From assembly GCF_032854445.1 (NCBI RefSeq), contig NC_088296.1:15074623-15138622 (forward strand): a stretch of DNA of 64,000 bases, given 5' to 3'. The position numbers and the translations under genes are program-made. Source of the stretch: Liolophura sinensis. Its lineage: Eukaryota > Mollusca > Polyplacophora > Chitonida > Chitonidae. The notes beneath the pieces were generated by a model. It was not told where the DNA came from. It made no database searches and saw only the letters and a program-made list of their open reading frames with translations. This document shows positions 11,376 to 23,516 of this stretch, one piece after another. How positions within the stretch are numbered: position 1 is the stretch's first letter; the number at the start of each line of letters is the position of its first letter.

Positions 11376-12430
11376 ACCATAAGGAGAGGGCAGGCAGATA
11401 CCGGTGTAAGGATTAAGGCATCTGATCTGCAGGGATTTTTTGTAGTTTTCTTTGTTTCCAGTGACGTAAGTTGGTGTTAAGGGTCTTGACATTGTTGATA
11501 TAGTTGATTAAGGGAGTAGGGTTTTCTTTGACGTGGTCTGAAATGGCGGAATTTGAGTCTGATTTCTGAACTGAGGTCTGGTGTTCTTTAACACGTTTGT
11601 CTGCAGGTCGGCAGGACTCACCAATGTAGTACTAGTTACAGCTACATAGCATCTGGTATACGACACCACGTGGGGTAGTCTTTGGCGTGGACATGTTCCT
11701 TCCATTTGCTTGAAGATGGTTTGTCAGGGTGTTCTGAGTCCTGAATATGGTCTCTATACCAGTGTTTTGTTTTAATAACTGGGCGATCTAATAACTCGTG
11801 TGACCTTTGTATGGAACTGTTATTTGGACACCAGGGCTTTCATCGAAGGCCCTGGGTTAGTGGTGGCGCCTATGAGTAGGTTTACCATGTCTGCCAGGTA
11901 TCCAATTAGGTTAGTAAATACATTTTGCAGGTGGTTGGTTTCTGATGCTAAGTCGGTTGAGCATATAGAGGTGGCTCTTTTGGCTAGAGCAGTTATGGTG
12001 GCGGCTTTAGTTTCTGGAGACTGGTTAGATTTGTAGTGGATATATAGGTCGGAATGGGTAGGCTTGCCATATACTGTAGTTGTGAGTTGGTCATCTGTCT
12101 TAATAAGGAAATCAAGGAGAGGGATTTGTTGGTCTTTCTCGGTGTTCGTGGTAAATTTGATGCGCTGATAGTAGGTATTTTTGCGGGTTGTCATTTGGGT
12201 GAAGTGCTACAAAGGTGTCCACTTTTCGGTGCCAGCAGACTGGGCGTATGTGCGAGCTAACTAATGCTGACTGCTCAAGTCCTGTAAGATAGATATCGGG
12301 GACAATAGGAAATAGTGGGGAGCTTATAGACGGGCCATGTATCTGTTCATACAGTGGGTCAATTGTGTGCGTCATAACTAAGAAGTTGTTATCCATAAGA
12401 AATCCATCGTGTCTTAGCCCCACTCTCAAC

Positions 12431-12781
12431 TTTTAAATGCCACTGAAAAAAGTCACATTTGCAACAACTATTGCAGTGCACTAACGGTAAATAAAGACAT
12501 ATAAAGACGCATGTCAAAGTCCTCATAATCCACATCAATCATAAACACATATGTTTTCTCTGACAAACTTTGTACCCGTGTGACAGGCATATTATTACGT
12601 ATATCCATCTAAATTTAGTTTTGTATCGGTAACGGGAAGAACATTTCCATATCAGTCTATGCAGGTGTTATCGAAATGCTCGTACATTGTAGGTGAACTA
12701 ACCAGACTTACCGCTGTACGTGTCCGTATACAGATAACTGGCTGGGGTCCAGTACTCTCGATTACATTTAAAACATTCGTT
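12431..12781. other. Unannotated sequence beside an arm-length difference
   Basis: 12500-12780 aligns with 41940-42228. The right arm has about 1.3 kb extra next to it (42229-43590). No gene seen. Confidence 0.5.
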
Positions 12782-12948
12782 TTAACAGGAGGCAAGTGGG
12801 CTTTGACCCATGGATCATGAGTTCGAATCCACATCTGGCTAGCTGGGGCGCTGTTTTCCCGAGGAAGTCTACCCGGCGCCGTTATTAAGCGAAAAATTCT
12901 TTACTATGATGCTTAACAACAATGACATAAGTAAATAAAAATCATACA
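12782..12948 (+). mobile_element. tRNA-derived SINE, family D
   Basis: B-box 'gagttcgaatcc', GC-rich middle 'acccggcgccgttattaagc', 'aaaattctttactatgatgc', and an 'aagtaaataaaaa' end. Mirror 41772-41940. Confidence 0.65.
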
Positions 12949-13733
12949 ATCGGAACTTCATTAAGGTCCGCAATATAGTTTGTTTCATTTATTAAACCTG
13001 TCGCCTATATTCATTTAGCACTATTGAAAATAAACCGTAAATGATACCCAACAAGACATGCTCTGCACATCAATTTGTTACATTTGCATATTATTGTGAA
13101 GTCATGGCAGTTATAGTACTATATTTCTTATTCTACCAGCTTGCTTTCGACAACGAGAGCTTATCGCCTCGGGTAACGTCATAATTATTAAAAAACCAAG
13201 TGAACAATGGACGTGGCGAATTTTTTTTTGTTTTTAGCACAGGTGAGCCACATGGATACACTAACATAAATATAGTTTTTTTGACCTACACAAGTTAAAT
13301 TTGTACATATTATACAAAATTTAAAACGTAGCAACTCTAAAATGTATAATAATACTATAGGTTATACACTACACGCTAGGCATACGTCGGGTATAAGTAT
13401 CAGTAAAATTACACTGCAAACATGGCAAGAAAAGATACAGTGGGATATTCATTACACATTATAAAAACAAAATGCATGTAACGAAATATTTCAAGTACTC
13501 GAAGAAAAATCTCTTCCTCAGTCGCTGTACAGTGTACACTCCACTGACATTTTTTTTACATATGTCATACTCTAAATTGCATTTACTTGTCATAATTTTA
13601 CACACACGTATGTACAGTGTTTGGATGCAAATAAATAAGTGACATTCTGCAGTAGAAAAAAAAGATAACATAATAAAATTAGAAATAATAATAAAATAAA
13701 GTAATTTTTCTTTCTAGAAGATAAAGGAACGTG
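12949..13733. other. Unannotated 3' flank of the LRR pseudogene
   Basis: AT-rich sequence, 3' side of the LRR locus, aligning with 40990-41770. I see no ORF with recognisable content. Confidence 0.55.
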
Positions 13734-13739
13734 TTTATT
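13734..13739 (-). terminator. Poly(A) signal AATAAA (LRR pseudogene)
   Basis: Minus-strand AATAAA about 100 bases past the ancestral stop; equivalent to 40984-40989. Confidence 0.6.
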
Positions 13740-13835
13740 AAAAGAAGTCTTTTTGTATTTTGACAATGCATTCCCGTGTCTTTACTACCTTCATAAATTG
13801 TCCTGGCGTAGTTTCTCGACTGGTTCCTGAATGTT

Positions 13836-16813
13836 TCATATCATGTTACTATCGTTCACATAAGCATAATCGTTTTCCGTAAACTGTTCAGAATTGCCGT
13901 TGGCATAATTTGCACGATATTGAGTGTTTGCAACAGGTTAATGCGTTGGCTGTTCAGGATTTGCTTCAAAACACACTTTTGCACCGCATCGCTTTATCAA
14001 CATGCAAAGCAACAGTGCAAACAATGCGACCGCACACACTGCAAGACAGCCAGCAAGGGCAATGATCATCAGTTGTGTATTGCGTCTGTTGCCTGTGACA
14101 TCGGCACAGGAGGGGTCTGTATTGCGTCTGTTGCCTGTGACAACGACACAGGAGGGGTCTGATAAAGATTCCGGTGTGTTTTCCACGACTATGCAGACAT
14201 TGTAGGTACGACCCTCTAACAACTCGTCCATAACGACGGACCTCCGGTCAGGGTGAATCAGTATCTCTGTGTCAATTTTTAGAGTCCTGTGTGTCACGGT
14301 AGGTCAGCTTCATTCCCCGAACCCCTCCTGGTCCCTGTGTAGTCCAGCGAATTTCAATCTTTTCGTTATTCGTACTCCAAGTCAGATTATAGATCTCCAA
14401 GGCGATGTCTTCGTCACAAAATGTATGTGTTTCAGCGGACGAAGGTGGGAAGGATGTTTTGCCCAGAAAACAAGACTCCATAGAATAACACTGTAAAAGG
14501 AACATACTGGCTTTTGGGGGCGTTTGACATCGGACCTTGTCAAACTTCATAGAGACCTGTTCAGCCCTCATCCACGCTTAAACTGCAGTTGCAGCTGAGT
14601 GGATTCCCGGCCAGGTAAACCTCAGCGAGAGGGCTCGATGTGATGATTTCTTTCAAATTGTCAATTTCACGAAACTGGTTTAAACGGATATCTATAGTGC
14701 GAAGTGAAGTACGTGGTCCTCCGAGTATATCGGGTGACAAGGAATAGAGCTTATTTCCCATCAAGAAAAGACTCTTCAGAGTTATGGTCAGACTTTTGTA
14801 GACGGGGATTAAAAACGGCAGTGCTGTTAGCTGATTGTAACTGAGGTCAAGAGTAGTGACGCGACCAAGGCAAGCATTTGGGGAAATGTTGGTAATAACG
14901 TTGTGAGAAAAGTTCAAAGTGATCACCTGGAAAGTTGTACAAGGGGTTGATATTGAAGGATCCATCAAGGGGAACTCTGTAACGTTTGAAAACCTGTTGT
15001 GTGAAAGATCCAAAATGGTGCATTCCTTTAAACGTGATGTTTTCAAGGAACGTCTGATTGAATTATGGGCCAGGCTTAAATGTCGGAAGTAGACGAAGGT
15101 GGTGCCATTTCCAGATAACGTAACTTTCTCTATCTGGTTGTTGTCTGCGTGAAGCTCTATACTGATAGACCGCACTGGAGAAAACAATATGTTAATCTCT
15201 GGAAGATAGTTATAGGATATGTTCAAAGTCATGTAAGAGATTGTAATACTCACTGGTCCACTGGCTGTTCCGAATGTCTTTAGACTGTTCTTCGAAAAAT
15301 CGGTCTCCTTTGCAGACAACATTTTGCGAATTTCAGTTGTCTCGTCTAGGGAGCAGTTGCGTAAATGTAGTATATTCATCAGGCCGAGCAGTTCTGTGAT
15401 GTTATCTGACAGGGAGGGTAGTGGCATATCGGACAGCAAAAGCTCACGAAGACTTCTCAGTTTCGGTAGCTGCCCCACTAACCTCTTCGCGGCAGTGGAT
15501 GACAGTTGATTACCAGACAAGTCCAGATGGTAAAGCGCTGAATCCAAATCTGTGAAGATATCTGGTGGAATCTCCTTGATGTGATTGTGTTGTAGCATAA
15601 GGTACTTTACCTTGGGGGAGTTGGCCAGAAATCTCTCCGGTATTTCGTCGATCTTGTTCTGACTGAGATCCAATGTATTAAGCACCTTTAATTCACTGAA
15701 AGCTCCCAGCGGTAGAGATTTGATACCGTTGTTTCTAAGTTTCAGGGAGAGAACTGAAGGAGAGTTCCTTAAGAGACCGCTGATGAAGGATTCGTACTTG
15801 GAGCTATCTATAGCCTGTGGGCTGTTTCTTTTTCTGTTAACGTGCAAATATTGAAGATTTAATCCTGATACGACATCAAAGTTAAAGGTTTTTAACTGGT
15901 TATCTGACAACCATATGAACCGAATACTAGGAGCTGAGTTAAACAGATTTAGAGGTATATCTCTCAACTTGTTTGCACTGAGGCCTAGCTGATATAAACT
16001 GGTAGTTTTGGAGAATATCAAAGGTGGAAGAGATGATAACCGATTGTTTGTAACATAAAAATATTTCAGATTAACAGTGTGGTCAAAAATATTACCCGGA
16101 AGTGCCTCCAAGTCGTTGTTGTCAAGACGTACACTTTCTAGCTTCGTGGATGTATCAAAGATTCTCAGAGGCAGGCTGACTATGCTGTTATTTTGCAAAT
16201 ATATCGTCTGCAGAAACACCAGACCTTGAAACGAAAAATCAGAGAGTTGAGCAATGTTGTTGAATCTTAGGTCTAATATGCTTAATTTGTCAAGACCTCT
16301 GAAACATCCGGGCTCGACATTTGTAATTTTGTTCCCGGCAAGGCTTAAATATGTTAAATCCTTGAGGCTTTCAAAATCTTCAGTGTGGATATCAGTGATC
16401 TGGTTGTACGTTAATTCGAGTCTAGTCAACCTTGTCAGGTTAGCAATCGCACATTTTGGGATTAAGCTGAGCGTAGTTCTGGAAACGAACAACTGGACGA
16501 GCTTCGCTTCCAGTCCAACAAAATCCTCGCAACCATACGTTGTGATTTGGACATAGTTAATGATTAACACAGTGGCCCTCACATTCAAGAAGGAGCCCTC
16601 TTCGATTGAATAAGTCCGCTTGTTTGACAATATTAGACTTCGAAAGTTGACGGGCGAGTCCAAAAATCGAGGAATCGTTCTACTGAACTGTGTACAGACA
16701 ATGTCCGTGCCATTTGCCGGTCTACAGGAGCATTTGGGATGAACTGGACACAAAGAATTGCAGTAAGTGGTGAATACGGCTAGAACCGTGAGAACAGCGT
16801 TCACTGTCCCCAT
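13836..16813 (-). pseudogene. LRR-FN3 transmembrane receptor, broken left copy
   Basis: Starts like the right copy (MGTVNAVLTVLAVFTTYCNS), with LRRNT and about 20 LRRs open from 16813 to about 14582. An extra A in the LRRCT (around 14579-14582, after CNCSL) shifts the frame and gives a stop at 14561. A second single-base insertion (A-run near 14276-14281) lies in the FN3-like region. A TAA at 13938-13940 replaces a Cys codon and removes the last 39 or so residues, including both tyrosine motifs. One codon is also lost in an LRR (VVSGLNLQYLHV against VVSRLKSLQYLHV). If translated, the first frame would give a 750-residue secreted LRR protein without membrane anchor. Single-base errors in assembly are the alternative explanation for the two frameshifts, but not for the stop. 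Confidence 0.9.
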
Positions 16814-16850
16814 CGTGCTTCACTCTACATTGACTACCTGTGGACATGCC

Positions 16851-16856
16851 TTATAA
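16851..16856 (-). promoter_or_regulatory. TATA-like box of the left LRR copy
   Basis: Minus-strand 'tttataag' about 40 bases upstream of the ATG, identical in position to the right copy at 37865-37872. Confidence 0.55.
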
Positions 16857-16899
16857 ACAGTACAGCGTGGCCTATGTTCATTACCCACTTTAGTTCTTG

Positions 16900-17020
16900 A
16901 GGGGCGGAACCACAGCAGATTGCGTGAAAAATGTATCCTAGCATTTGACGTGATCATTGCAGTCTTTAACGTGACATGCTAGGACACAATTATCACTCGA
17001 TTTGCTGTGGCACCGCCCCT
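16900..17020. promoter_or_regulatory. Promoter-proximal palindrome (left)
   Basis: Imperfect 121-bp inverted repeat with GC-box ends (ggggcgg / ccgcccc) upstream of the LRR start. The same structure in the right arm is at 37702-37822. Confidence 0.8.
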
Positions 17021-17749
17021 TCACATTCCCTAAATGTCGCCTAATACGAGTGTTCCGGGCATTGGACTCTCTTTGTTACGTTGTCTAGTCAGCATTCCTT
17101 TCAACAAAATTGGAATAAAAGATTAACGTCTGGAGAATGTGTACTGGGCCATCTGACGTGTCAGACCCCCCTTAACAAAAACTGACAGATCATGTCTCAG
17201 GATAATAGCCTACCAAATATCTCAAAAGTAAACTGAGTCTTGTTCTCTTTCATAACCATAGTATGCGTTGTCACCGCGATCCGTAAAGCTGCGGATGTAT
17301 AGAAAATATTATCTCTTTTTTCCAGCCATTCCATTGGTCAATGAGCCTCAGTCACGTGAAAACTGACATACAAACAGGACTTCACAGTGCACAACAAGAG
17401 ACCGTGTCAAAGTATAGTCAATACTATTTTATTTATATAGTAGATTTATATACAAAAAATGATTTTTCAGCCTTATCACGAAAAATGTATTATTATGGTA
17501 ATAACTGGAATTGTACTAACCGGGGACTCCGAGAATGATAAATCCAATGTATTAATAGATTGTAGTCATAAGTGTCAGGCGCGTAGTGCGATGTTTTATT
17601 CACCCTGTGTCGAAGTGAACACCCAAATTAATTTGCATATTGACCTTAAGATTATGTTCTCATAAACTACTAGTGAAGGTTTGAAGTTATTTCCGCAATA
17701 GATGTACCTCATTATATCATGAGCGATTTAGATTTTTTTATTTGAATAG
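17021..17749. other. Upstream region of LRR copy, no gene recognised
   Basis: Aligns with 36979-37701. Short open frames (17341-17538, 17459-17665) exist but have no recognisable domain. Confidence 0.5.
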
Positions 17750-17996
17750 GGGGACCCCCTGGCTCAGTTGGTTAGCACTGCGTAATGACCCAGGAGTCTC
17801 TCACCAATGCGGTCGCTGTGAGTTCAAGTCTAGCTCATGCTGGCTTCCTCTCCGGTCGTAAGTGGGAAGGTATGTAGCAGCCTGCGGATTGTCGTGGGGT
17901 ACCCTCGGGCTCTGCCCGGTGTCCTCCCACCACAATGCCGGCCGCCGGCATATATTCTTGAGCACGGCGTAGAATACCAATCAAATAAATAAATCA
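17750..17996 (+). mobile_element. tRNA-derived SINE, family A, near full length
   Basis: Head 'ctggctcagttggttagc' (A box), 'gagttcaagtctag' (B box), body and 3' end 'gcgtagaataccaatcaaat'. Mirror 36718-36978. Confidence 0.93.
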
Positions 17997-18376
17997 TTTT
18001 AATAGGTTTGGTTATTTAAATGCCACTCCACTCATGTTATATTGGAAACTGGATTTTAAACATGGCGAATCTGAAGTAGAAACAAAACAACAAGTGGAGG
18101 CACGGGATTTTTTTTGTCATTTTCATATGTGAAAAAAATGTATCAATAGGGGACAGTTTTTTATGTACATTGGATTTTGAAAGTTTATATCTTCAGTTTG
18201 AGGTTCTTCGCCAATTTTCAGACATTTTTGGGGTTAATTAATAAATAAACAAAGACATATGGCGCGCATGTCCATACTTCTCATGTGTGACAGTCATTAA
18301 TTGCTTGGGAAAGGCAGACTGCTATGTAAAAAATTCTTCGCAGTCAAGCGTTGAACAATAGTGAAAAAAAGATTTA

Positions 18377-18482
18377 TGCATTTGTTTGATTGGGTGTTTA
18401 TGAAGTAGTCAAGGATATTTCACTAAATGGATGGAAGCCAGAATTATAGCGGGGGAATATCGGGCACAACCCTAGGGAAATT
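18377..18482 (-). mobile_element. SINE family A, 3' fragment
   Basis: 'gtttgattgggtgtttatga' and 'aaggatatttcactaaatgg'; diverged and truncated. Mirror 36237-36345. Confidence 0.7.
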
Positions 18483-18666
18483 TTGTGTTAAACCTTTTCT
18501 GAAAAAAAAATAACCTACATGACACTCTACAGAATATAGTCTTTTATTTCTTGGATGGTTTAAAAAAGCGTTCAGAACGGATGATCTCTGTTGGGGACTG
18601 GTGGCATTAACGTTATGATAACGGTACAGTTATTGAAAAGTTTCGGTATCAAAAGTGTGATTGAGT

Positions 18667-18927
18667 GTATTTTATTTATTGACTTGATTAGTGTTTTACG
18701 CCGTTCTCAAGAATATTTGAATTATACGACCGTAGCCAACACTATGGTGGAAACCGGACACAGGAAACCCACGACCCTCCGCAGGTTGTTGGCAGACCGT
18801 TCCACGTACGGCCGGAGAGGAAAGAAGTGTGAACTGGACTGGAACTCAAAGCGACCGCATTGGTGAGAGGCTTCTGGGTCATTGGGCTGCACTAGCGAGC
18901 TAAACGAGCAGAGCCACGGAGGCGCCT
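18667..18927 (-). mobile_element. tRNA-derived SINE, family A, near full length
   Basis: From 'gacttgattagtgttttacg' to tRNA-like head complement 'gcagagccacggaggcgcc'. Mirror 35584-35838. Confidence 0.92.
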
Positions 18928-19387
18928 GACCGAGTGTAAGTTAATACGACTATGTTTACCTATTGGTAAAAAATATCTGTGTATCATTTGATCCCATCTG
19001 CGAAATTAGTGAAACTTTTACTGAATTAGGTGAACAAGTTCACACAATCTATAAATGTTGCTTGTAAATGTGTAAAACTTTATATACAATTTTAACAGTG
19101 ATATCTTGTTTTCTACGGTAACGTTTCCTTTTGAATGTGAAATATCCTTACAAAAGAAAACACCGGACTTCCACGGATGATAGTCTCTTTCAGGGTTGAC
19201 TAAAACGTGTGTTATTGTCCTTTTGTGCGCCTGTTTCACAAAACACATGTGAAATCCACAAAAAAAGTGCAGATATACATACGAAAACAAAGGGTCTCAA
19301 CGTTCATTGTCCCTTATGTGCAATACACTGTGTCCCAGAATCAATGCACGTCAACACATATATTCATTCACGATCTTCATTCGACTG

Positions 19388-19500
19388 TTCTTTTTTTCGT
19401 CGTACTTCAGAATATTTTACCGATAACGAGGAAAACTGGCAGAGCTCTAGAGAAACCTATAGATATTGTAACTGGTTTACGACCTCGGACCTTTCCAGAT
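19388..19500 (-). mobile_element. Highly diverged SINE family A fragment
   Basis: 'cgtcgtacttcagaatattt' and 'gaggaaaactggcagagctc' still match the 3' body. Mirror near 34890-35020. Confidence 0.55.
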
Positions 19501-19679
19501 TTTTCGACAAAAACAGCTTTGTCGGCCCGTATAAATTTACATCTAATATCGCAGTTCTTTAGACGGAGGAGTTGCTTTGTACAAATATAGGATACATGTA
19601 TACCGACATCACGTGAAAAATAAGAAGAGTTAGTTACTGCTCAGAGTTGAGCGTCGTAGATTAAAAATTTTCAATCATT

Positions 19680-19948
19680 TGATTTATTGATTTATTTGAT
19701 TGGTGTTTTACGCCGTAATCAAGAATATTTCACCTATACGACGGCTGCCAGCATTATGGTGGGTGGAAACCGGGCACAGCCCGTGGGAAACCCACAATCA
19801 TCTGCAGGTTGCTGGTAGACCTTCCCACTTACGGCCGGAGAGGAAGCCAGCATGAGCTGGACTTGAACTCACAGCGACCTCATTGGCGAAAATTTCCTGA
19901 GTCATTACGTTGCGTTAGCGCGCTAATCAACTGAGCCACGGAGGCCTC
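19680..19948 (-). mobile_element. tRNA-derived SINE, family A, full length
   Basis: Complete with AT-rich tail at left and tRNA-like head at right ('actgagccacggaggcctc'). Mirror 34461-34735. Confidence 0.95.
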
Positions 19949-20051
19949 TCAGTCATATGACGACTAAAGGGTTCGTTCAGTCTACTGACACGTGTATAGC
20001 TGAACGCACAAGATGGAATTTACAACTTCATCTTTTAACATCCTATATGTG

Positions 20052-20098
20052 ACCACCTCCCGACGTGGACACTCTACCAACTGTGCTATCGGAGAGGG
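20052..20098 (-). repeat. tRNA-like head fragment (family B type)
   Basis: Complement of 'tagcacagttggtagagtg', an A-box-like tRNA-related segment as in the family B element at 63183-63493. Not a full tRNA. Confidence 0.55.
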
Positions 20099-20103
20099 TG
20101 AAA

Positions 20104-20266
20104 TTATTTTATTTATTCATTTGATTATTGTTTTGCGCTGTACTCAACAATATTTCACTTATACGACGGCTGCCAGCATTATAGTGGGAGGAAACCGGGT
20201 AGAGCCCGTGGGAAACCCACGACCATCCGCAGGTTTGTGCCTGACCTTCCCACTTTCAGCTGCTGA
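20104..20266 (-). mobile_element. SINE family A, head-less copy
   Basis: 'catttgattattgttttgcg' through 'ccatccgcaggtttgtgcct'; ends before the tRNA-like part. Mirror 34155-34320. Confidence 0.88.
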
Positions 20267-20565
20267 AATTAGAAAAAATATAACAAGTGTACTGCTTAAG
20301 GGTCATAGTCATACATGGGTCAGTAATAATAATGAAGTCGAGACATCATTAAGTAAATGTAAATCGTTCCACTCTTGTTAGAGATCTCAGCATGTGGGGC
20401 GAATGGTTGTGAAACCGTTTACATTTACGTAGTGATGCCTCGTACATATGACCACTTTCCAGTCATCTCCACTGTTACAGTAACCTTCCTTTATGCAGAC
20501 TTGTACATGTATTAACCATGCTCTCAAACCCTGATGGATTAGGGATGTTCAAACTTAACCCTTTA

Positions 20566-20625
20566 AGTTCTTAGGTGTGACTCGACCCAGGGTTGATCCT
20601 GGATCTACCGCTCCCGCATGCACAG
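20566..20625 (-). mobile_element. SINE family B fragment at the duplication edge
   Basis: 'cttaggtgtgactcgaccca' and 'atcctggatctaccgctccc' match the head-proximal part of the fuller family B copy at 63183-63493. It begins exactly where arm similarity ends. Confidence 0.75.
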
Positions 20626-22182
20626 AGAGGGGAGTCTTAATTCATCAAAACTAACAAAGATCATAAGATGTCAGCGATGTATATGCACTGACATGATCGA
20701 AAGCAGGTATACAGGCATAACGACCGCAGGTGGAGTTAGGGGAGCTTTACATGGAGACGCAGAGGTCGCACGTGGGAAAAAGAGTAACCTTTACAAACTG
20801 ACAGGGATGTCACATACAACGCATACTATACAAATGCATAATTAAAAAACAAGTTAATTACACAGACAGACATGGGGGTCACATAGACTGACGGTGCCTG
20901 ATATCACAGTTTAGAATCACTAAGCTATACATACGGAAAAACCCGCCATTAAAGCCACAGAAAAAACGCAAAAATTTCTCGTATTCCAAAATATTGATTG
21001 CACAGACTATGATTTAAACAGGTTTCTGAAGTGACTTATTTAGCGTTACCTGTTGAGAGAGAGGCCGGTGAGTTTACTATTTCACACAGTTGTTGATATA
21101 TTGAATGTTTGTAGTGGATAAGGCAAGTGGTGATGAAAGTAAATGGAGGGAGGGGGGCTGGCCAGGATTCCAATCTTCGCTTGTACGACCATTGTTCTTG
21201 CTCAGATTATGTTTTGTCTTCTCTGACACCTGTTTTTTTTTTGTTTTGCAAGGAAAGTGCGAGTCACAGCTGTCAACTTTTTGCACATGTTCATTACCAA
21301 ATCGCTCGGTCTACCGGCTGGAATATCAATTTTAACCCACCTGTGACCTACTTTTCGGTCATATTGACGCAGTAGGGACATTTTTTAAAAATATTCTTTT
21401 CTAGAACCGCTGCTCCGATTACATTGAATTTGTCGGATGGCATATTTACAATATTTCTATATTCATCCTAGACACAAATAGAGTGTATAGGCATTATATA
21501 ACATGCACTTGTACATGTTCCAAAATATAGTAAATCGGCCTTTTGTCAAATTCCGATGCCATGTATATCCTGTATTTATTAAGATCGCTCAAAGATTACG
21601 TACAGTACATATATAGTCCCTTCCACTCAACAGTTTTGAACTTTACAACGGTTTTAGTCTTCTGTTACGTGACCTACAAACATGGGAGAAAATTGCAAAT
21701 TTTCGATTTGGGATGGCAATTTGCGACATAAGTACATCTTCCAGGGAAGAAACAAGATCAGATTCATGTTACATGCAATTCACTCGTTTGGAAAGTTTAT
21801 TGTCTAATGTGGATTACGTCTATTTTTTTTGCTCATATTAAACAAACAAGTGGTCTTTTCAGAAGAGCATAGAACTAATAGATCTGAACTGTCTGTGGTG
21901 GAGAAAGTGGAAAGTTTTAGAACGTGGACGCGAAAAGCTGTATGTACAGACCGCTTGGAAGCCGTGCAACTGCATACAGTTCTAGTTCCTTTCATTCCTC
22001 TGCTTCAGGCTCCTCTCAGTTTGTACTGGAAAATGTCGAAGGACGGTAGGCTACGTGAATAATGTAGATTATAAGATTGAAGTAAATATTTATGTCTGAC
22101 CCTTTTTACCTCAACACCCTACTGATGTTTAAAGAATCGTTTAGCATCTTTTGTTGAATGTACACTTGGTCAGTGTACTTAC
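20626..22182. other. Spacer sequence without recognised gene
   Basis: Single-copy within the window. Short ORFs on both strands (for example 21829-22062 plus) overlap each other and show no domain. Confidence 0.5.
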
Positions 22183-22304
22183 CTACAACAGCACCGATAA
22201 CAGATGTTAGGGTGAACAGACACAGACACGCGATCACAGATGTCAGAGGTAGACCGGCGACAACGTCCAGACGTATCCTGTGTCTCGCCATCTTATGGCG
22301 TAAA
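22183..22304 (-). CDS. Possible first coding exon of an unknown membrane or secreted protein
   Basis: Minus strand: acceptor 'tatttcag', 13 bases, then ATG (22291) and 36 codons beginning MARHRIRLDVVAG, followed by a hydrophobic run rich in L, V, I, C and T, ending in a phase-1 G before a consensus donor 'gtaagt'. A basic start followed by a long hydrophobic stretch suggests a signal peptide or signal anchor. The next exon was not found, so identity is unknown. It does not run into the SRCR gene, which is on the other strand in this arm. Confidence 0.45.
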
Positions 22305-22867
22305 CTGAAATAGTTGTCACATGATTATGAAATCATAAGTAATTAAACAGAAAGTAAAAAGTACAAATGAGTTCCAGAGAAAAGACAAGTGGAAAACGAT
22401 GTACATGTAAAAAAAAACTATACGCATCTTTACTTATTAACCTAACTTCACCTATAATGCTATGTAGTTACGGACGTGTATTTATCTGTCCATCTCTCAG
22501 TGTAAGTCAGCAATTTTCAGAGTCAAAAGTTGTGCAGAGATTTGGATGAAATTTTGTGCGCATTTTAAGCCTAGGGTAATGAGCAATCCGTTGGCTGGTG
22601 TGTGAGAATGGTAACTGTGTAATTCTTGGTAAGCATACTTAATGATTAGCTACAATACCCCAGCAATATTCCATCCTGATACCTTAAAAGATTTCAGAGG
22701 CAACTTAAAATTTAGGAACTGTAGCGTAAATCGTTCCCTGAAACGGTTAAACGCCACGTTAAAATTCTAATATGTAACTTTTACATATGTACAATATTTC
22801 ACTTTGCACATAAATGAAGCTAATATTAGGAAACACGTTCTAAATCAGCTGCCTATGGTGTACTGAC

Positions 22868-22980
22868 CTGTAAGCTTGTCTGGGTACCGCTTATCCCCGA
22901 TATCTGATGTGTCCTGTCCTCCCTCTTTGTGTAATATGTCGACAAACCGCTATGACTCTAACTTGTGTCTACAATTCATT
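22868..22980 (-). other. Possible 5' untranslated exon
   Basis: Minus-strand donor 'acag|gtcagt' at 22868. Upstream lie a GC box (complement at 22984-22989) and a CCAAT box (complement of 'ggattgg' near 23009). With the exon at 22183-22304 this makes a coherent gene start. The 5' limit is a guess. Confidence 0.35.
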
Positions 22981-22999
22981 TAAGGGCGGAGAAGGGAAG

Positions 23000-23516
23000 T
23001 TGTCAGGGATTGGATGAGGCTTAAACGAAGAACAAAAAATCTAACCATACAATATCAGTAGAAACTGGAAGGTGGGTAAATGTGTGTCATCTCTATCTTC
23101 AAGGTTATGGTACATGACTGTCACTATTTGCTTCATTTCCAATCTATTATTTAAAACTTACTTATTGCATATCATTACTTACTTAAAGGATACATGAAAA
23201 AGGTTCTTTAAAACGAAAAGAATAATTATAAGGATGGTGGAGGAAGATATGCCCCCCCCCCCCCCTCCCGCAAACAAAAAAAAATAATTTTCGAGGCTTA
23301 TTTCAGGTTTTTTAAGAATCTCTATGTTATGCAAGTTTATGTCAGTGGTAGCAAATATTTGGAAATAACATCATCGATAAATATACTAATGCCGGTTCTG
23401 CTTAGCGCTACCTATTCGGGCTCTCGGTGTATGAAGAACTAATCGCTGTTATCCTACATAAATTTGAGAAAATTCTTCTGTAAACTCAGATCTCACCTGC
23501 ATGAGCTGAATGGAAC
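23000..23516. other. Spacer sequence with poly-C tract
   Basis: Contains a run of about 15 C near 23252-23266. No gene recognised. Confidence 0.6.

Larger units (their letters stand above)
10829..12430 (-). mobile_element. Penelope-like element remnant (RT + GIY-YIG)
   Basis: Penelope-like elements are retroelements whose reverse transcriptase is followed by a GIY-YIG endonuclease. On the minus strand, 12429-12112 encodes RT palm-type sequence (LRHDGFLMDNNFLVMT, then S-P-L-F-P, and a degraded VDD motif as KVDTFV). 12194-11820 encodes the downstream part (IPLLDFLIKTDDQL, TVYGKPTHSDLYIHYKS, ALAKRATSICSTDL). 11705-11505 encodes a GIY-YIG-like piece (VVYQ.LC...YYIGESC.P). Frames are broken repeatedly and a SINE sits inside at 11128-11375. 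About 40 bp of RT-derived sequence recurs inverted at the other end (10829-10868). Mirror element 43590-45157. Confidence 0.82.

Noticed and set aside
15324-16556. ORFs antisense to the LRR gene (also 37980-38468 and 39216-40721)
   Set aside because: Shadows of the LRR coding strand; no independent motif.
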